This document shows, in pieces, positions 1 through 8,440 of a DNA stretch of 23,137 nucleotides; position 1 is the first letter of the stretch, and every line of letters begins with the position of its first letter. A program made the position numbers and the translations under genes. The notes beneath the pieces are model-generated. The model was not told the DNA's origin and made no database searches. It saw nothing but the letters and a program-made list of their open reading frames with translations. Source of the stretch: Lentisphaerota bacterium (GTDB lineage Bacteria > Verrucomicrobiota > Kiritimatiellia > JAAZAB01); the NCBI GenBank assembly GCA_016199105.1, contig JACQHI010000139.1, forward strand, positions 1 through 23,137, given 5' to 3'.

Positions 1-1
1 C

Positions 2-1123
2 TTCTCTGCGGTCTCATCGGGCGTGAAAGAGCTGAAAAAGATCATCGACGAAGCCCAGCGCCTCCATCGCCTGGGAAAGCCCACGGTCCTCTTCGTCGAT
101 GAGATCCATCATTTCAACAAGTCCCAGCAGGACATTCTGCTGCCGTATGTCGAGGCCGGCGATATCACGCTGATCGGCGCGACGACCCACAACCCCTTTT
201 TCTTCATCAACAGTCCCCTGACGTCCCGGTCGCAGATTTTTCAACTCGAACCGTTGAACGAGGAGACCATTGTCGCCCTGTTGAGGCGCGCGGTGACCGA
301 CGAACGGGGGCTGGCCGCCGTTCGCGTGCGCGTGGACGAGGACGCCTTCCGCCACCTGGCGAAAGCCTGCGAGGGGGATGCCCGGCGGGCGCTCAATGCC
401 CTCGAGATCGGCGTGCTCACCACGCCGCCCGACGCCCAGGGTGTCATTCAGGTGACCCGCGCGGTGACCGAGGATTCCATCCAGAAAAAAGCCGTCGTCT
501 ACGATCGTGACGAGGACGGCCATTACGACACCATCTCCGCCTTCATCAAAAGCGTTCGCGGCTCCGATCCGCAGGCGGCGGTGTATTGGATGGCGAAAAT
601 GCTCGCCGCGGGCGAGGATCCCCGGTTCATCGCGCGGCGGCTGATCATTCTGGCTTCCGAGGACATCGGCAACGCGGATCCGCGCGGACTTCTGATGGCC
701 GCGGCGGCCAAGGACGCCGTGGAATTCGTCGGGATGCCCGAGGCCCGCATCATCCTTTCCCAGGCCACGACCTATCTGGCCACGGCGCCGAAAAGCAATG
801 CCGCCATTCTGGCCATCGACAAGGCCATGGCTGACATCGAAAACGACCGTGTCCAGGCTGTGCCGAAACCGCTGCGCTCCTCCGGTTATGGGGGCGCCAA
901 GGCGCTGGGACACACCGGCTACCGCTATGCCCACGACGGGGAACACCATTTCGTTGACCAGGCCTACATGCCCGAATCGCGGGTGTATTACGAGCCCACG
1001 GATCAGGGCTATGAGGCCACGATTCGACAGAGGATGGTCTTTTGGGGCAGTCTCAAAAACGCAGCCGGGAAGGAAAAGAGGGGGAGTTCGAATGCCGGAA
1101 CGGCAACCGATGAGCGGGGATAA
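2..1123 (+). CDS. rarA: Replication-associated recombination protein RarA (MgsA), 5'-truncated by window edge
   Basis: AAA+ ATPase of the RarA/MgsA/WRNIP1 family, which acts at stalled replication forks together with single-strand-binding protein. The frame is open from base 2, and the residues before the first in-window GTG (base 23) continue family-like sequence (FSAVSSGVKELKK), so the true start and the Walker A motif lie outside the window. Visible are the Walker B segment VLFVDEIHHFNKSQQD, sensor 1 (GATTHNPFF), the SRSQIF arginine-finger region, sensor 2 (CEGDARRALNALE), and the C-terminal tetramerisation region including SSGYGGAKALGHTGYRYAHD. The stop TAA overlaps the start of the folate gene by 32 bp. 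The last ~15 residues are a variable tail. The family call is secure; only the 5' end is missing. Confidence 0.95.
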   Translation, partial: FSAVSSGVKELKKIIDEAQRLHRLGKPTVLFVDEIHHFNKSQQDILLPYVEAGDITLIGATTHNPFFFINSPLTSRSQIFQLEPLNEETIVALLRRAVTDERGLAAVRVRVDEDAFRHLAKACEGDARRALNALEIGVLTTPPDAQGVIQVTRAVTEDSIQKKAVVYDRDEDGHYDTISAFIKSVRGSDPQAAVYWMAKMLAAGEDPRFIARRLIILASEDIGNADPRGLLMAAAAKDAVEFVGMPEARIILSQATTYLATAPKSNAAILAIDKAMADIENDRVQAVPKPLRSSGYGGAKALGHTGYRYAHDGEHHFVDQAYMPESRVYYEPTDQGYEATIRQRMVFWGSLKNAAGKEKRGSSNAGTATDERG

Positions 1124-1685
1124 GGACCGATGGCGGCGGGACATTCGGGCGCAACGAAAAGCCCGGGATCCGAACTGGGTGCGACAGACCAGCGCCCTGA
1201 TTCAGGCCGCGGTTCTGTCCTTGCCCGAATGGACCCGCGCCGGCGTGGTGTGCGGTTATCTGGCCTTGCCGGAGGAGGTCCAGACGGACCTTCTGATCCG
1301 GGCGGCGGTGGAGGCGGGAAAGCGGGTGTGCGTTCCCGTGGTGGATCCGCGAAGCGGGCGGTATCGACCGGCCTGGTTGGATCCGGACGCGCCCCTCCGC
1401 TATGGCCCGATGCGAGTGCCGGAACCGGCGGTGTTCGACGGTGTCGGTTCGACACGGGTGGACGTATGGATTGTGCCCGGCGTGGTGTTCGATCGGCGGG
1501 GGGGGCGCCTGGGCCATGGCCGGGGTCATTACGATCGGATGCTGGGCCCCGCGCTTGGAATCGGCGTGCGAATCGGCTTGGCTTTTGAATTTCAACTGGC
1601 GCCGTCCGTGCCCTGCGAGGAGCACGATGTGCGGATGGAACTGGTGATAACGGAGCGTGCGGTGTATCGCGCCGGCGCCCCGTGA
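1092..1685 (+). CDS. 5-formyltetrahydrofolate cyclo-ligase
   Basis: Predicted cytoplasmic enzyme (197 aa, normal for the family) that converts 5-formyl-THF to 5,10-methenyl-THF with ATP. N-terminal basic segment RWRRDIRAQRKARDPNW, then GYLALPEEVQTDLLI, and the C-terminal nucleotide/substrate motif RGGRLGHGRGHYDRML (about residues 135-150), equivalent to the family GxGxGYYDR. The ATG at 1092 was chosen because a GGGGAG purine run lies just upstream; an in-frame ATG at 1110 is an alternative. The longer open frame upstream of 1092 runs antiphase inside rarA and is not coding. Overlap with rarA suggests translational coupling. Pairing of this gene with rny downstream is a common arrangement in bacteria. 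The gene symbol varies between organisms (fau, ygfA, yqgN), so none is assigned. Confidence 0.92.
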   Translation: MPERQPMSGDKDRWRRDIRAQRKARDPNWVRQTSALIQAAVLSLPEWTRAGVVCGYLALPEEVQTDLLIRAAVEAGKRVCVPVVDPRSGRYRPAWLDPDAPLRYGPMRVPEPAVFDGVGSTRVDVWIVPGVVFDRRGGRLGHGRGHYDRMLGPALGIGVRIGLAFEFQLAPSVPCEEHDVRMELVITERAVYRAGAP

Positions 1686-1758
1686 AAATGCAAAATGCGA
1701 ACGAAGCGGAGCCGGCAAGCCGTGCTCCATGAAACGAAAAACGACGGGAATCGGTCCC

Positions 1759-1765
1759 GAGGAGG
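1759..1765 (+). promoter_or_regulatory. Strong Shine-Dalgarno fixing the rny start
   Basis: GAGGAGG lies 6 nt before the ATG at 1772. It decides the rny start over the in-frame TTG at 1766, which directly abuts this motif and could not use it. Confidence 0.75.
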
Positions 1766-1771
1766 TTGTCT

Positions 1772-3331
1772 ATGTGGTCTGTGCCCTTGTGGTTGACCGG
1801 ATTGTTGGCGCTGGCGGCGGCGGCGATCGGCTATGGCCTGCGCCTGGTCATGGCCCGCTACAGTTTGAAATCGGCGGAAGCCCGGCAACAGATCCTGCTG
1901 GAAAAGGCGCGGCTGGAGGCGGAGGCGATCCGGAAGGAGGCGGAAATCCAGGCCAAGTCCGGGGTTCTCAAGGCCCGCGAGGATGTGGAAAACGAGCTCA
2001 AGACCCGGCGCCAGGAGGTGGTCGCGATCGAGGAGCGGATGGCCCAGCGCGAGCAGACTCTCGACAAAAAAGTGGCCATGATCGACAAAAAGGTTCAGAC
2101 CGTCGAACAGAAACTCGCCGAGGTGGCGGTCAAGGAAACGGAGTTGAATAAGCAGAAGGAGGACCTCGTCCGCCTGACCGAAGCCGAGAGGCAAAAGCTT
2201 CAAAATGTGGCCGGCATGACCCGTGAAGAGGCGCGGAACACCCTGCTCAGCCGCATCAGCGAGGAGGTGCGGGGCGAGACCGGCATGCTCATCCGGCGCT
2301 TGCAGGAGGAGGCGAAGGAGACCGCGGAGCGCGAATCGAAGAAAATCGTGGCGCTGGCCATTCAACGGTATGCGTTCGGCAATGTGAGCGAACTGATGAC
2401 CAGCACCGTCGCCCTGGCCAGCGACGACTTGAAAGGGCGCATCATCGGGCGGGAAGGACGAAATATCCGGGCCCTGGAGGCGGCGACCGGGGTGGACATT
2501 CTCGTGGACGACACTCCGGAGGCGGTGGTGATTTCCTCGTTCGATCCCGTGCGCCGAGAAATTGCCCGACAGTCGCTGGAACGCCTGGTCATGGATGGCC
2601 GCATCCATCCGGCCCGCATCGAGGAGGTTGTGGCCAAGGTCAAGGAGGAAATGGTTGAGGTGATCCGGACGGCGGGAGAAGAGGCGGTGTATGCCATCGG
2701 CCTGCAGGGGGTGAATCCGGAATTGGTCCGCACGCTGGGGCGGCTGAAGTTCCGCACCAGCTATTCCCAGAACGTGCTCATGCATTCCATCGAGGTGGCG
2801 CAATTGATGAGCGTGATGGCCGGCGAACTCGGCCTCGATCCTCTAGTGGCCAAGCGGATCGGCCTGTTCCATGACATCGGCAAGGCGCTGGACAGCGAGG
2901 TGGAGGGCAATCATGCCATCATCGGGGCCGATTTCCTCAGGCGGAACGGGGAATCCCAGATACTGGTCAACGCCGTGGCGGCCCATCATACCGATGTGGA
3001 GCCCGAAAGCCTGTACGCCGTGCTCTCGGCGGCGGCCGACGCCATATCGGCGGCCCGGCCCGGCGCGCGGTTGGAGACAACCGGGATTTACGTGAAACGT
3101 CTGGAACAACTGGAGGCCATTGCCAACGGTTTTCCGGGCGTGGAAAAAAGCTATGCCATCCAGGCCGGCCGCGAAGTCCGCATCATCGTGGAGCCGGAAA
3201 AGGTGGATGACGCCCAGGCCATGCATCTCGCGCGGGATATCAGCAAGAAGATCGAACAGGATCTGCAGTATCCCGGGCAGATCAAGGTCGTGGTCATACG
3301 CGAGAAGCGGTGCATTGAGTATGCGCGATGA
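1772..3331 (+). CDS. rny: Ribonuclease Y
   Basis: Membrane-anchored endoribonuclease that initiates mRNA decay. 519 aa, the usual family length. Domains in order: one N-terminal transmembrane helix (about residues 5-28, WSVPLWLTGLLALAAAAIGY), a long charged coiled coil (about 35-200), a KH RNA-binding domain with GRIIGREGRNIRALE (about 222-236), and an HD phosphohydrolase domain with HSIEVAQLM, the HD pair in LFHDIGKALDSEVEGNHAII (about 364-383) and AAHHTDVEPES. All expected metal-binding positions are present. The start is the ATG with a perfect Shine-Dalgarno. The 3' end overlaps xseA by 11 bp. No independent promoter is obvious in the 86-bp gap after the cyclo-ligase gene, so the run rarA to dxs may be one transcription unit. 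Confidence 0.97.
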   Translation: MWSVPLWLTGLLALAAAAIGYGLRLVMARYSLKSAEARQQILLEKARLEAEAIRKEAEIQAKSGVLKAREDVENELKTRRQEVVAIEERMAQREQTLDKKVAMIDKKVQTVEQKLAEVAVKETELNKQKEDLVRLTEAERQKLQNVAGMTREEARNTLLSRISEEVRGETGMLIRRLQEEAKETAERESKKIVALAIQRYAFGNVSELMTSTVALASDDLKGRIIGREGRNIRALEAATGVDILVDDTPEAVVISSFDPVRREIARQSLERLVMDGRIHPARIEEVVAKVKEEMVEVIRTAGEEAVYAIGLQGVNPELVRTLGRLKFRTSYSQNVLMHSIEVAQLMSVMAGELGLDPLVAKRIGLFHDIGKALDSEVEGNHAIIGADFLRRNGESQILVNAVAAHHTDVEPESLYAVLSAAADAISAARPGARLETTGIYVKRLEQLEAIANGFPGVEKSYAIQAGREVRIIVEPEKVDDAQAMHLARDISKKIEQDLQYPGQIKVVVIREKRCIEYAR

Positions 3332-4649
3332 AGCCGTCAACCGCCGGACCGGCGGGATTGAGCCCCGGGTTTATCCGGTCTCGGAAGTCACCCGCCTGAT
3401 CAGGTCGGTGCTGGAAGACGAAGTGGGCGAGGTCTGGGTGGAGGGGGAGCTCTCCAACCTGCGTCGCCCGTCGTCGGGGCACTGGTATTTCACCCTCAAG
3501 GATGAACAGGCCCAACTGTCCGCCGTGATGTTCCGCGGCCATCAACGGGGCGTCCGCTTCGAACCGCGTGACGGGCTCAAGGTCCGGGCGTTCGGCCAGA
3601 TCAGCGTCTATGAAAAAAGCGGACAGGTTCAATTGGTCGTCCGGCTTCTCGAGGAAAGCGGAATCGGCGCCCTGCAGGCGGCCTTCGAAAAGCTGAAGCT
3701 GAAACTGCAAGGGGAGGGCCTGTTCGATCCGGCCCGAAAGAGGCCGATCCCGGCCTTTCCGCAGCACATCGGGATCGTCACCTCGCCCACCGGCGCGGCT
3801 CTCCGGGATATCCTGAATATCCTCTTTCGGCGCTACCCCAACCTGCATGTGGTGCTGGTTCCGGTCCGGGTGCAGGGCGATGGGGCCGCCGGGGAGATTG
3901 CCGAAGCTATTGAGCGGTTGAATCGGCATGGCGGCGTGGATGTCATGATCGTGGGGCGCGGCGGCGGAAGCCTGGAAGACCTGTGGTGTTTCAACGAGGA
4001 AATCGTGGCGCGCGCCATCGTCCGATCGGGGATTCCCGTGATTTCGGCGGTCGGCCATGAGATCGATTTTACGATCGTCGATTTCGTGGCGGATCTGCGC
4101 GCGCCGACGCCCTCGGCGGCGGCGGAGCTCGTCATCCGGCCGAAGGCGGAGTTCGAGCGAAGCCTGCGGGAACAGGCTCGTCGTTTGGAACGGTCGTTGC
4201 GACAGAATTGGCTGGGCATGAAAAACCGGTTTCTGGCGGTCGCGGGCAGTTACGTCTTTCGGGAACCGGCCCACGTGGTGCGCCGGTATCGGGACGGGCT
4301 GCAACAGAGGGGCCTGCGGATGCGGCACCGGGTGGAAAGCCGTCTTCGCGAGGTTCAGCAGGCCGTGGATGAAGGGGCTTTCCGGATGACGCGCCAGATC
4401 CGCGAAAGCCGGCAATTGTGCGTGCTGAAGGTGGGCCGGTTGGAGGCGCAGTTGCGGGTCATGAATCCGCTTGCGGTTTTACGGCGCGGGTATAGCATCA
4501 CCTCGCATCCGGATGGGCGGGTGGTGAAGTCGGTCAGGGACGTGCAGCCGGGCCGTTTGATCCGGTCGCGCGTGGCGGACGGCATCTTGGAATCGGAAGT
4601 CAGGAGGCAGTGCGATGACGAAACAGGCGGAAAAAACGGCGAGCTTTGA
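3321..4649 (+). CDS. xseA: Exodeoxyribonuclease VII large subunit
   Basis: Catalytic subunit of the bidirectional single-strand-specific exonuclease VII, which works with several XseB subunits. 442 aa. The N-terminal OB-fold begins YPVSEVTRLIRSVLEDEVGEVWVEGELSNLRRPSSGHWYF (the last W-Y-F block is typical), about residues 16-110. The catalytic domain holds IGIVTSPTGAALRDI, VGRGGGSLEDLWCFNEE (about 211-227) and GHEIDFTIVDFVADLRAPTPSAAAE. A long helical region follows, then the conserved C-terminal RGYSITSHPDGRVVKSV. The ATG at 3321 was chosen by homology of the N-terminus; the frame upstream of it is antiphase inside rny. The gene overlaps rny by 11 bp and xseB by 35 bp, so expression is probably coupled. 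Confidence 0.96.
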   Translation: MRDEAVNRRTGGIEPRVYPVSEVTRLIRSVLEDEVGEVWVEGELSNLRRPSSGHWYFTLKDEQAQLSAVMFRGHQRGVRFEPRDGLKVRAFGQISVYEKSGQVQLVVRLLEESGIGALQAAFEKLKLKLQGEGLFDPARKRPIPAFPQHIGIVTSPTGAALRDILNILFRRYPNLHVVLVPVRVQGDGAAGEIAEAIERLNRHGGVDVMIVGRGGGSLEDLWCFNEEIVARAIVRSGIPVISAVGHEIDFTIVDFVADLRAPTPSAAAELVIRPKAEFERSLREQARRLERSLRQNWLGMKNRFLAVAGSYVFREPAHVVRRYRDGLQQRGLRMRHRVESRLREVQQAVDEGAFRMTRQIRESRQLCVLKVGRLEAQLRVMNPLAVLRRGYSITSHPDGRVVKSVRDVQPGRLIRSRVADGILESEVRRQCDDETGGKNGEL

Positions 4650-4887
4650 GAAATCCGTGGAGCGGCTGGAAACCATTGTCCGGGAAATGGAAAGCGGGGC
4701 GATGAACCTCGACAAGCTGATGTCGCACTTCGAGGAGGGGATGGGCCTGGTCAAGGCCTGTTCCGACAAGCTCAACGAGGTGGAGCGGAAAATCGAGGTG
4801 TTGGTGAAAAAAGGCGATCAGCTCGTGACGGAACCCTTCGAGGCGGAAGACGAAGGCAACCCGGCAGGGAAGGACGTGACGGGATGA
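4615..4887 (+). CDS. xseB: Exodeoxyribonuclease VII small subunit
   Basis: Small helical partner of XseA (90 aa, typical 70-90). The family signature FEKSVERLETIVREMESGAMNLDKLMSHFEEGMGLVKACSDKLNEVERKIEVLV covers residues 11-64 and predicts two helices forming a coiled coil. An AGGAGG-like Shine-Dalgarno (about 4601-4606) precedes the ATG inside xseA, and the 35-bp overlap with xseA supports coupled translation. The acidic tail after residue 70 is variable. The stop overlaps the dxs ATG as ATGA. Confidence 0.95.
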   Translation: MTKQAEKTASFEKSVERLETIVREMESGAMNLDKLMSHFEEGMGLVKACSDKLNEVERKIEVLVKKGDQLVTEPFEAEDEGNPAGKDVTG

Positions 4888-6770
4888 GCGGACTCCTGCA
4901 GAAGATCGATTCGCCGGCGGACCTCAAGGCGCTGACTCCCGATGCCTTGCCTGCCGTGGCCGAGGAAATCCGGAAGTTGATCATCGAAACGGTGAGTCGG
5001 AACGGCGGGCACTTGGCGGCCAACCTGGGCACCGTCGAGTTGACCCTGGCGCTGTTGCGGGTGTTCGAGCCGCCGGCGGACAAGCTCCTGTGGGACGTCA
5101 GTCATCAGACCTACGCTTACAAAATTCTGACCGGCCGGCGCGACGCATTTCATACCCTTCGCCAGACGGGGGGCATTTCCGGATTTCTCCTGCGGGAGGA
5201 AAGTCCCTACGACGCCTTTGGGGCCGGGCATGCGGGAACTGCCTTGTCCGCCGCGCTCGGGATGGCCGTCGCCCGTGACGCGCAAAACGGCGGTGAACAC
5301 GTCGTCGCCGTCGTGGGCGACGGAGCCCTGGGATGCGGCGTTTCCCTCGAGGCGCTGAATCATATCGCCGGCGCGACGCGCCGTTTCATTGTGGTGTTGA
5401 ACGATAATGAAATGTCCATTTCCGCGAATGTGGGGTCGGTGGCCCGCTATCTAAGCTCCCTGCTGGCCCAACCCCGCTACAATCGCTGGAAAACGGCGGT
5501 GGAGCGGTTCGCCCGGATGCGACTGGGCTTGGGCTGGCTGCGGAACGTCTATTTCCGCCTGGAAGAGGCCGTCAAAAGCCTCTTCCTGGACAGTGTGATT
5601 TTCGAGGAATTCGGTCTGCGCTACATCGGGCCGGTGGATGGCCACGATTTGAAAAAACTGATCGGCGCCCTGGAGATTGCCAGGAATTCCGACGAACCGA
5701 TCCTGATCCATGTCGCCACCCGGAAAGGCCTGGGATATGGCCCGGCGGAGGAGGATCCCGAGGAATGGCACGGCACGGGCGCTTTTGAAAGCGCCACGGG
5801 TCGCGTGTTGTCTCCGGCCGTTCGTCTCCGCTATTCGGGGGTCTTCGGCGGCACGATGGAAAGGCTGGCGGAGAAGGAGAGTCGCCTGGTGGCCATCACC
5901 GCCGCCATGATGGCCGGCACGGGTCTGACGGGATTCGCGTCGAAATTCCCTTCGCGGTTTTACGATGTCGGCATTTCCGAGGAGCACGCCGTCGTGTTTG
6001 CCGCCGGCCTGGCCTGCCGGGGTTTCCTGCCCGTGGTGGCGATTTATTCCACGTTCTCCCAGCGTATCGTGGATTACGTGATTCATGATGTTTGTCTCCA
6101 AAAATTGCCCGTGATTTTTTGCCTGGATCGCGGCGGCATTGTGGGCGACGACGGCCCCACGCACCACGGCGTGTTCGATATCGCCCTGTTTCGCAGCGTG
6201 CCGAACCTGGTGTTCATGCAACCGAAAGACGAAGCCGAACTCGCCCGTATGTTGGATTCGGCCGTGCGCTGGAACCGGCCGGTGATGATCCGTTATCCGC
6301 GCGGCGCCGGACCGGGAACCCCGGTTCCCGATGTTTTGGAAGAGATTCCCTTCGGCAAGGCGGAAGTGGTCAGGACAGGCGCCGATGTCCAGTGTTGGGC
6401 GCTCGGGGATATGCAACGGCTGGCGGGCAAGGTGGCCGACCGCCTGGCGCAGCGGGGCGTGAACGCCGGGGTGGTCAATCCGCGATTCATTACGCCGCTG
6501 GACCGGGAGCTCCTGCTGGAGTCCAGCCGTTCGGCACGCATGATCGTGACGCTCGAAAATGCCGTCGTCTCGGGCGGGTTCGGCTCCGCGGTCGGCGACG
6601 CGCTGATGGAAAACGGCTATGGCGGACGCCTGCTCCGGTTCGGCTGGCCCGTTCAGTTCATTCCGCATGGCTCGGCCGATGCGTTGGCGGACCGTTTCGG
6701 GATGACCGAAACCGCCATTTCCGACGCCATCCTTCGAGCAATGTCCGCCGCCTCCCCTCCGCCCGGGTGA
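4884..6770 (+). CDS. dxs: 1-deoxy-D-xylulose-5-phosphate synthase
   Basis: ThDP-dependent transketolase-like enzyme that condenses pyruvate and glyceraldehyde 3-phosphate to DXP, the first step of the MEP isoprenoid pathway and also a thiamine/pyridoxal precursor. 628 aa, normal. Visible: GGHLAANLGTVELTLAL with catalytic-region His43, DVSHQTYAYKILTGRRD, GAGHAGTALSAALG with His116, the ThDP/Mg motif GDGALGCG (145-152) through LNDNEMSIS (173-181), the pyrimidine-domain YDVGISEEHAVVFAAGLA, and CLDRGGIVGDDGPTHHGVFD. The C-terminal transketolase domain is complete. The start ATG overlaps the xseB stop by 4 bp. xseA-xseB-(ispA)-dxs gene order is common in bacteria; ispA is absent here. Nothing suggests loss of function. 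Confidence 0.96.
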   Translation: MSGLLQKIDSPADLKALTPDALPAVAEEIRKLIIETVSRNGGHLAANLGTVELTLALLRVFEPPADKLLWDVSHQTYAYKILTGRRDAFHTLRQTGGISGFLLREESPYDAFGAGHAGTALSAALGMAVARDAQNGGEHVVAVVGDGALGCGVSLEALNHIAGATRRFIVVLNDNEMSISANVGSVARYLSSLLAQPRYNRWKTAVERFARMRLGLGWLRNVYFRLEEAVKSLFLDSVIFEEFGLRYIGPVDGHDLKKLIGALEIARNSDEPILIHVATRKGLGYGPAEEDPEEWHGTGAFESATGRVLSPAVRLRYSGVFGGTMERLAEKESRLVAITAAMMAGTGLTGFASKFPSRFYDVGISEEHAVVFAAGLACRGFLPVVAIYSTFSQRIVDYVIHDVCLQKLPVIFCLDRGGIVGDDGPTHHGVFDIALFRSVPNLVFMQPKDEAELARMLDSAVRWNRPVMIRYPRGAGPGTPVPDVLEEIPFGKAEVVRTGADVQCWALGDMQRLAGKVADRLAQRGVNAGVVNPRFITPLDRELLLESSRSARMIVTLENAVVSGGFGSAVGDALMENGYGGRLLRFGWPVQFIPHGSADALADRFGMTETAISDAILRAMSAASPPPG

Positions 6771-6776
6771 TGTTTT

Positions 6777-7571
6777 ATGACGGAACTGAAACCATTCAGC
6801 CGCTATGGGCGTCGCGCCTTGCGCGGGGAACGCCTGACGGATATCCCCATCATTGACCATCACGGCCATTTGGGGATCGAGCCGGGCGGTTTGTCGCTGG
6901 ACGCGGAAGTGGCGGAGGTTATCGCCGTCATGGACGACAACGGCGTCTCCCGCACGGCCGTTTTCGGCTTTGGCCCGGACACCCGCGACGTCAACGACCT
7001 GATCTTGCGGGGCGTCGCGCAACATCCGGACCGTTTCATCGGGTATGCCACCCTCCTCATGGACTCGCCCGGCGACGTGATGAAGGAACTGGAGCGCTGC
7101 CGGGGGGCCGGCATGGTGGGGCTCAAACTGCACGTGGCTTTTGAAAAGGAGCCCTACGTCAGCAAGCGGTTCAAGCCGGTATGGGAGTTCTGCGCGCAGC
7201 ATCGCTGGCCGGTGATCATCCACGGGATGGACGAGCGCCTGCCGCGCGAGAACCCCGACACCGTCTTCATCGCGGCGCACGGAATCGAGTCCGTGTTGAA
7301 CGAGGCGTCGGTTCGAACCGTCAGGGAATGCCCCAACTATTATTGGTGCACCTCGGCCACCGTGATGGCCATGGGCGCTATCGAAAAAGCCGTGTCCCTG
7401 TTCGGCGCGGACCGCCTGATCTTCGGCTCGGACGTCCCCCTGAACAACCAGGCCACACGCCTCGGCTCGGTGCTGGCCGCCCGCATTTCCGACGACGCCA
7501 TGAGGAAAATCCTGGGCGGGAACATCGCCCGGCTGCTGGGCCTCACGCTGCGGGATTCCTTCCCCATGTGA
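6777..7571 (+). CDS. Amidohydrolase family protein (Amidohydro_2-type TIM barrel), metal ligands intact
   Basis: 264 aa. A TIM-barrel metal-dependent hydrolase or decarboxylase of the Amidohydro_2 type; the substrate is unknown. Candidate metal and catalytic residues are all present: HxH at His29/His31 (IIDHHGHLG), Lys117 and His119 (GLKLH), His149 (VIIHG), His168 (AAHG) and Asp219 (FGSDVP). The C-terminus ends with the family's ARISDDAMRKILGGNIARLLGL. It starts 6 bp after the dxs stop, so it may be the distal gene of that transcription unit. The following gene has the same fold, and the pair may work together or form a heteromer (inference). Function cannot be assigned from sequence alone. 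Confidence 0.85.
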   Translation: MTELKPFSRYGRRALRGERLTDIPIIDHHGHLGIEPGGLSLDAEVAEVIAVMDDNGVSRTAVFGFGPDTRDVNDLILRGVAQHPDRFIGYATLLMDSPGDVMKELERCRGAGMVGLKLHVAFEKEPYVSKRFKPVWEFCAQHRWPVIIHGMDERLPRENPDTVFIAAHGIESVLNEASVRTVRECPNYYWCTSATVMAMGAIEKAVSLFGADRLIFGSDVPLNNQATRLGSVLAARISDDAMRKILGGNIARLLGLTLRDSFPM

Positions 7572-7605
7572 GATCATTGTTTCAGAAAAGCCATTGTTTT
7601 GGGAG

Positions 7606-7624
7606 GGTCACGCTCAGCGTGACC
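7606..7624. repeat. Perfect 19-bp palindrome upstream of the second amidohydrolase gene
   Basis: GGTCACGCTCAGCGTGACC is a perfect inverted repeat with 9-bp arms around one central C. It ends 11 bp before the ATG at 7636. It could be a regulator operator, an mRNA hairpin limiting translation (no good Shine-Dalgarno is visible between it and the ATG), or a dispersed repeat. No T-run follows, so it is not a typical terminator. Confidence 0.7.
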
Positions 7625-7635
7625 GTGTATGTAAG

Positions 7636-8400
7636 ATGAATTTCTTCGACGTCAATTGTTGCCTGGGAACGCCGCCGGCGGAGACGCCGTATAACTTCCC
7701 GGACGCGGACGCGCTCTTGCGCGAGATGGATGACGTGGGCATCGAGCGCGCCATGGTCGCGCACGAGCTGGCGCGCGCGTTCCCGGTGCGCGGCAATCAG
7801 CGCTTGATGCGCGAACTCGCCGGCCATGCCGACCGGCTGTTGCCGTCCTGGATGCTCAACCCAAACTGCATGTTTGCGGCTGCGGAAGCGAAAGATACCC
7901 TGAAACAACTCGATGACAACGCCGTCCGCATGGTGCGCTTTCCGTCGATGCCGCCGTACGCGTGGGCGATGGCGGAACTGCTGGCGGGCCTGGAGGAGCG
8001 CCGGATCGCGCTGTATTTCGATCTGTCGCCGGGCCAGGGTTTAAATCACCAACCGGTACCGGAGCCCATTTGGCCGGCGCTCCACGAGCTGGCCGTCACC
8101 CGTCCTCGGCTCAGGATCGTGCTCTTTGCACGGAAACTCTCGCCCCACTATATGCACGTGCTGGGGTTGCTCCGGAGCTGCCCCAACGTGTGCCTCGACC
8201 TCTCGGCGATGCAGTACTGGCGCGCCACGGAACGGCTCTGCGGGAGCGTGGGTCCCGAGCGTCTGCTGTTCGGGAGTTACATGCCGATCTACCACGCCGC
8301 CCAGTTCATGATCCAGATTCTCTACGCCCGGATTCCCGACGAGGCGAAAGCGAAGATTGCGTTTGGGAACCTGGCGCGGCTGGTGGGGGTGACCGGCTGA
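7636..8400 (+). CDS. Amidohydrolase-fold protein lacking metal-binding residues (probable pseudoenzyme)
   Basis: 254 aa from the ATG at 7636; an upstream in-frame TTG at 7594 would read through the palindrome and adds non-homologous residues. The fold resembles the preceding gene: opening MNFFDVNCCLG, LLREMDDVGIERAMV, and C-terminal IPDEAKAKIAFGNLARLVGV. The catalytic positions are changed: Asn7-Cys8-Cys9 replace the HxH, Arg101 (VRFPS) stands where the lysine/histidine pair would be, YFDLSP replaces the strand histidine, and Tyr215 (FGSY) replaces the aspartate. It is therefore unlikely to bind the usual metal centre. It sits 64 bp after its catalytically intact relative. A degraded second copy of its 3' end lies about 670 bp downstream. 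Confidence 0.82.
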   Translation: MNFFDVNCCLGTPPAETPYNFPDADALLREMDDVGIERAMVAHELARAFPVRGNQRLMRELAGHADRLLPSWMLNPNCMFAAAEAKDTLKQLDDNAVRMVRFPSMPPYAWAMAELLAGLEERRIALYFDLSPGQGLNHQPVPEPIWPALHELAVTRPRLRIVLFARKLSPHYMHVLGLLRSCPNVCLDLSAMQYWRATERLCGSVGPERLLFGSYMPIYHAAQFMIQILYARIPDEAKAKIAFGNLARLVGVTG

Positions 8401-8434
8401 TAGTTCCCCGTGGCCGCCGCGATGACGCGGTGGC
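8286..8434 (+). repeat. Direct repeat, copy A (3' end of amidohydrolase-fold gene plus terminator stem)
   Basis: The last ~110 bp of the gene match bases 8955-9062 with about 12 differences over ~108 bp, mostly synonymous. The block GTGGCCGCCGCG-TGACGCGGTGG (8410-8433) recurs at 9101-9124 with one difference. The stretch between these two matches differs in length (shorter here), so the repeat is old or was patched together. Confidence 0.85.
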
Positions 8435-8440
8435 TTTTTT
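8413..8440 (+). terminator. Rho-independent terminator after the amidohydrolase pair
   Basis: Stem GCCGCCGCG / CGCGGTGGC (9 pairs, one G-U) with loop ATGA, followed directly by six T. It begins 12 bp after the stop at 8400. It would end the + strand housekeeping/amidohydrolase transcription unit. Confidence 0.85.

Noticed and set aside
1686..1771. 6S RNA next to the cyclo-ligase gene, as in some bacteria
   Set aside because: The gap is only 86 bp and shows no long 6S-like hairpin.
1592..2803. 403-aa - strand frame opposite rny
   Set aside because: Shadow of the coiled-coil coding sequence; rny is certain.
5451..7577. 708-aa open frame on the - strand opposite dxs and the amidohydrolase gene
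   Set aside because: High-GC antisense shadow; the + strand frames carry full family motifs and the antisense product has no recognisable domain.
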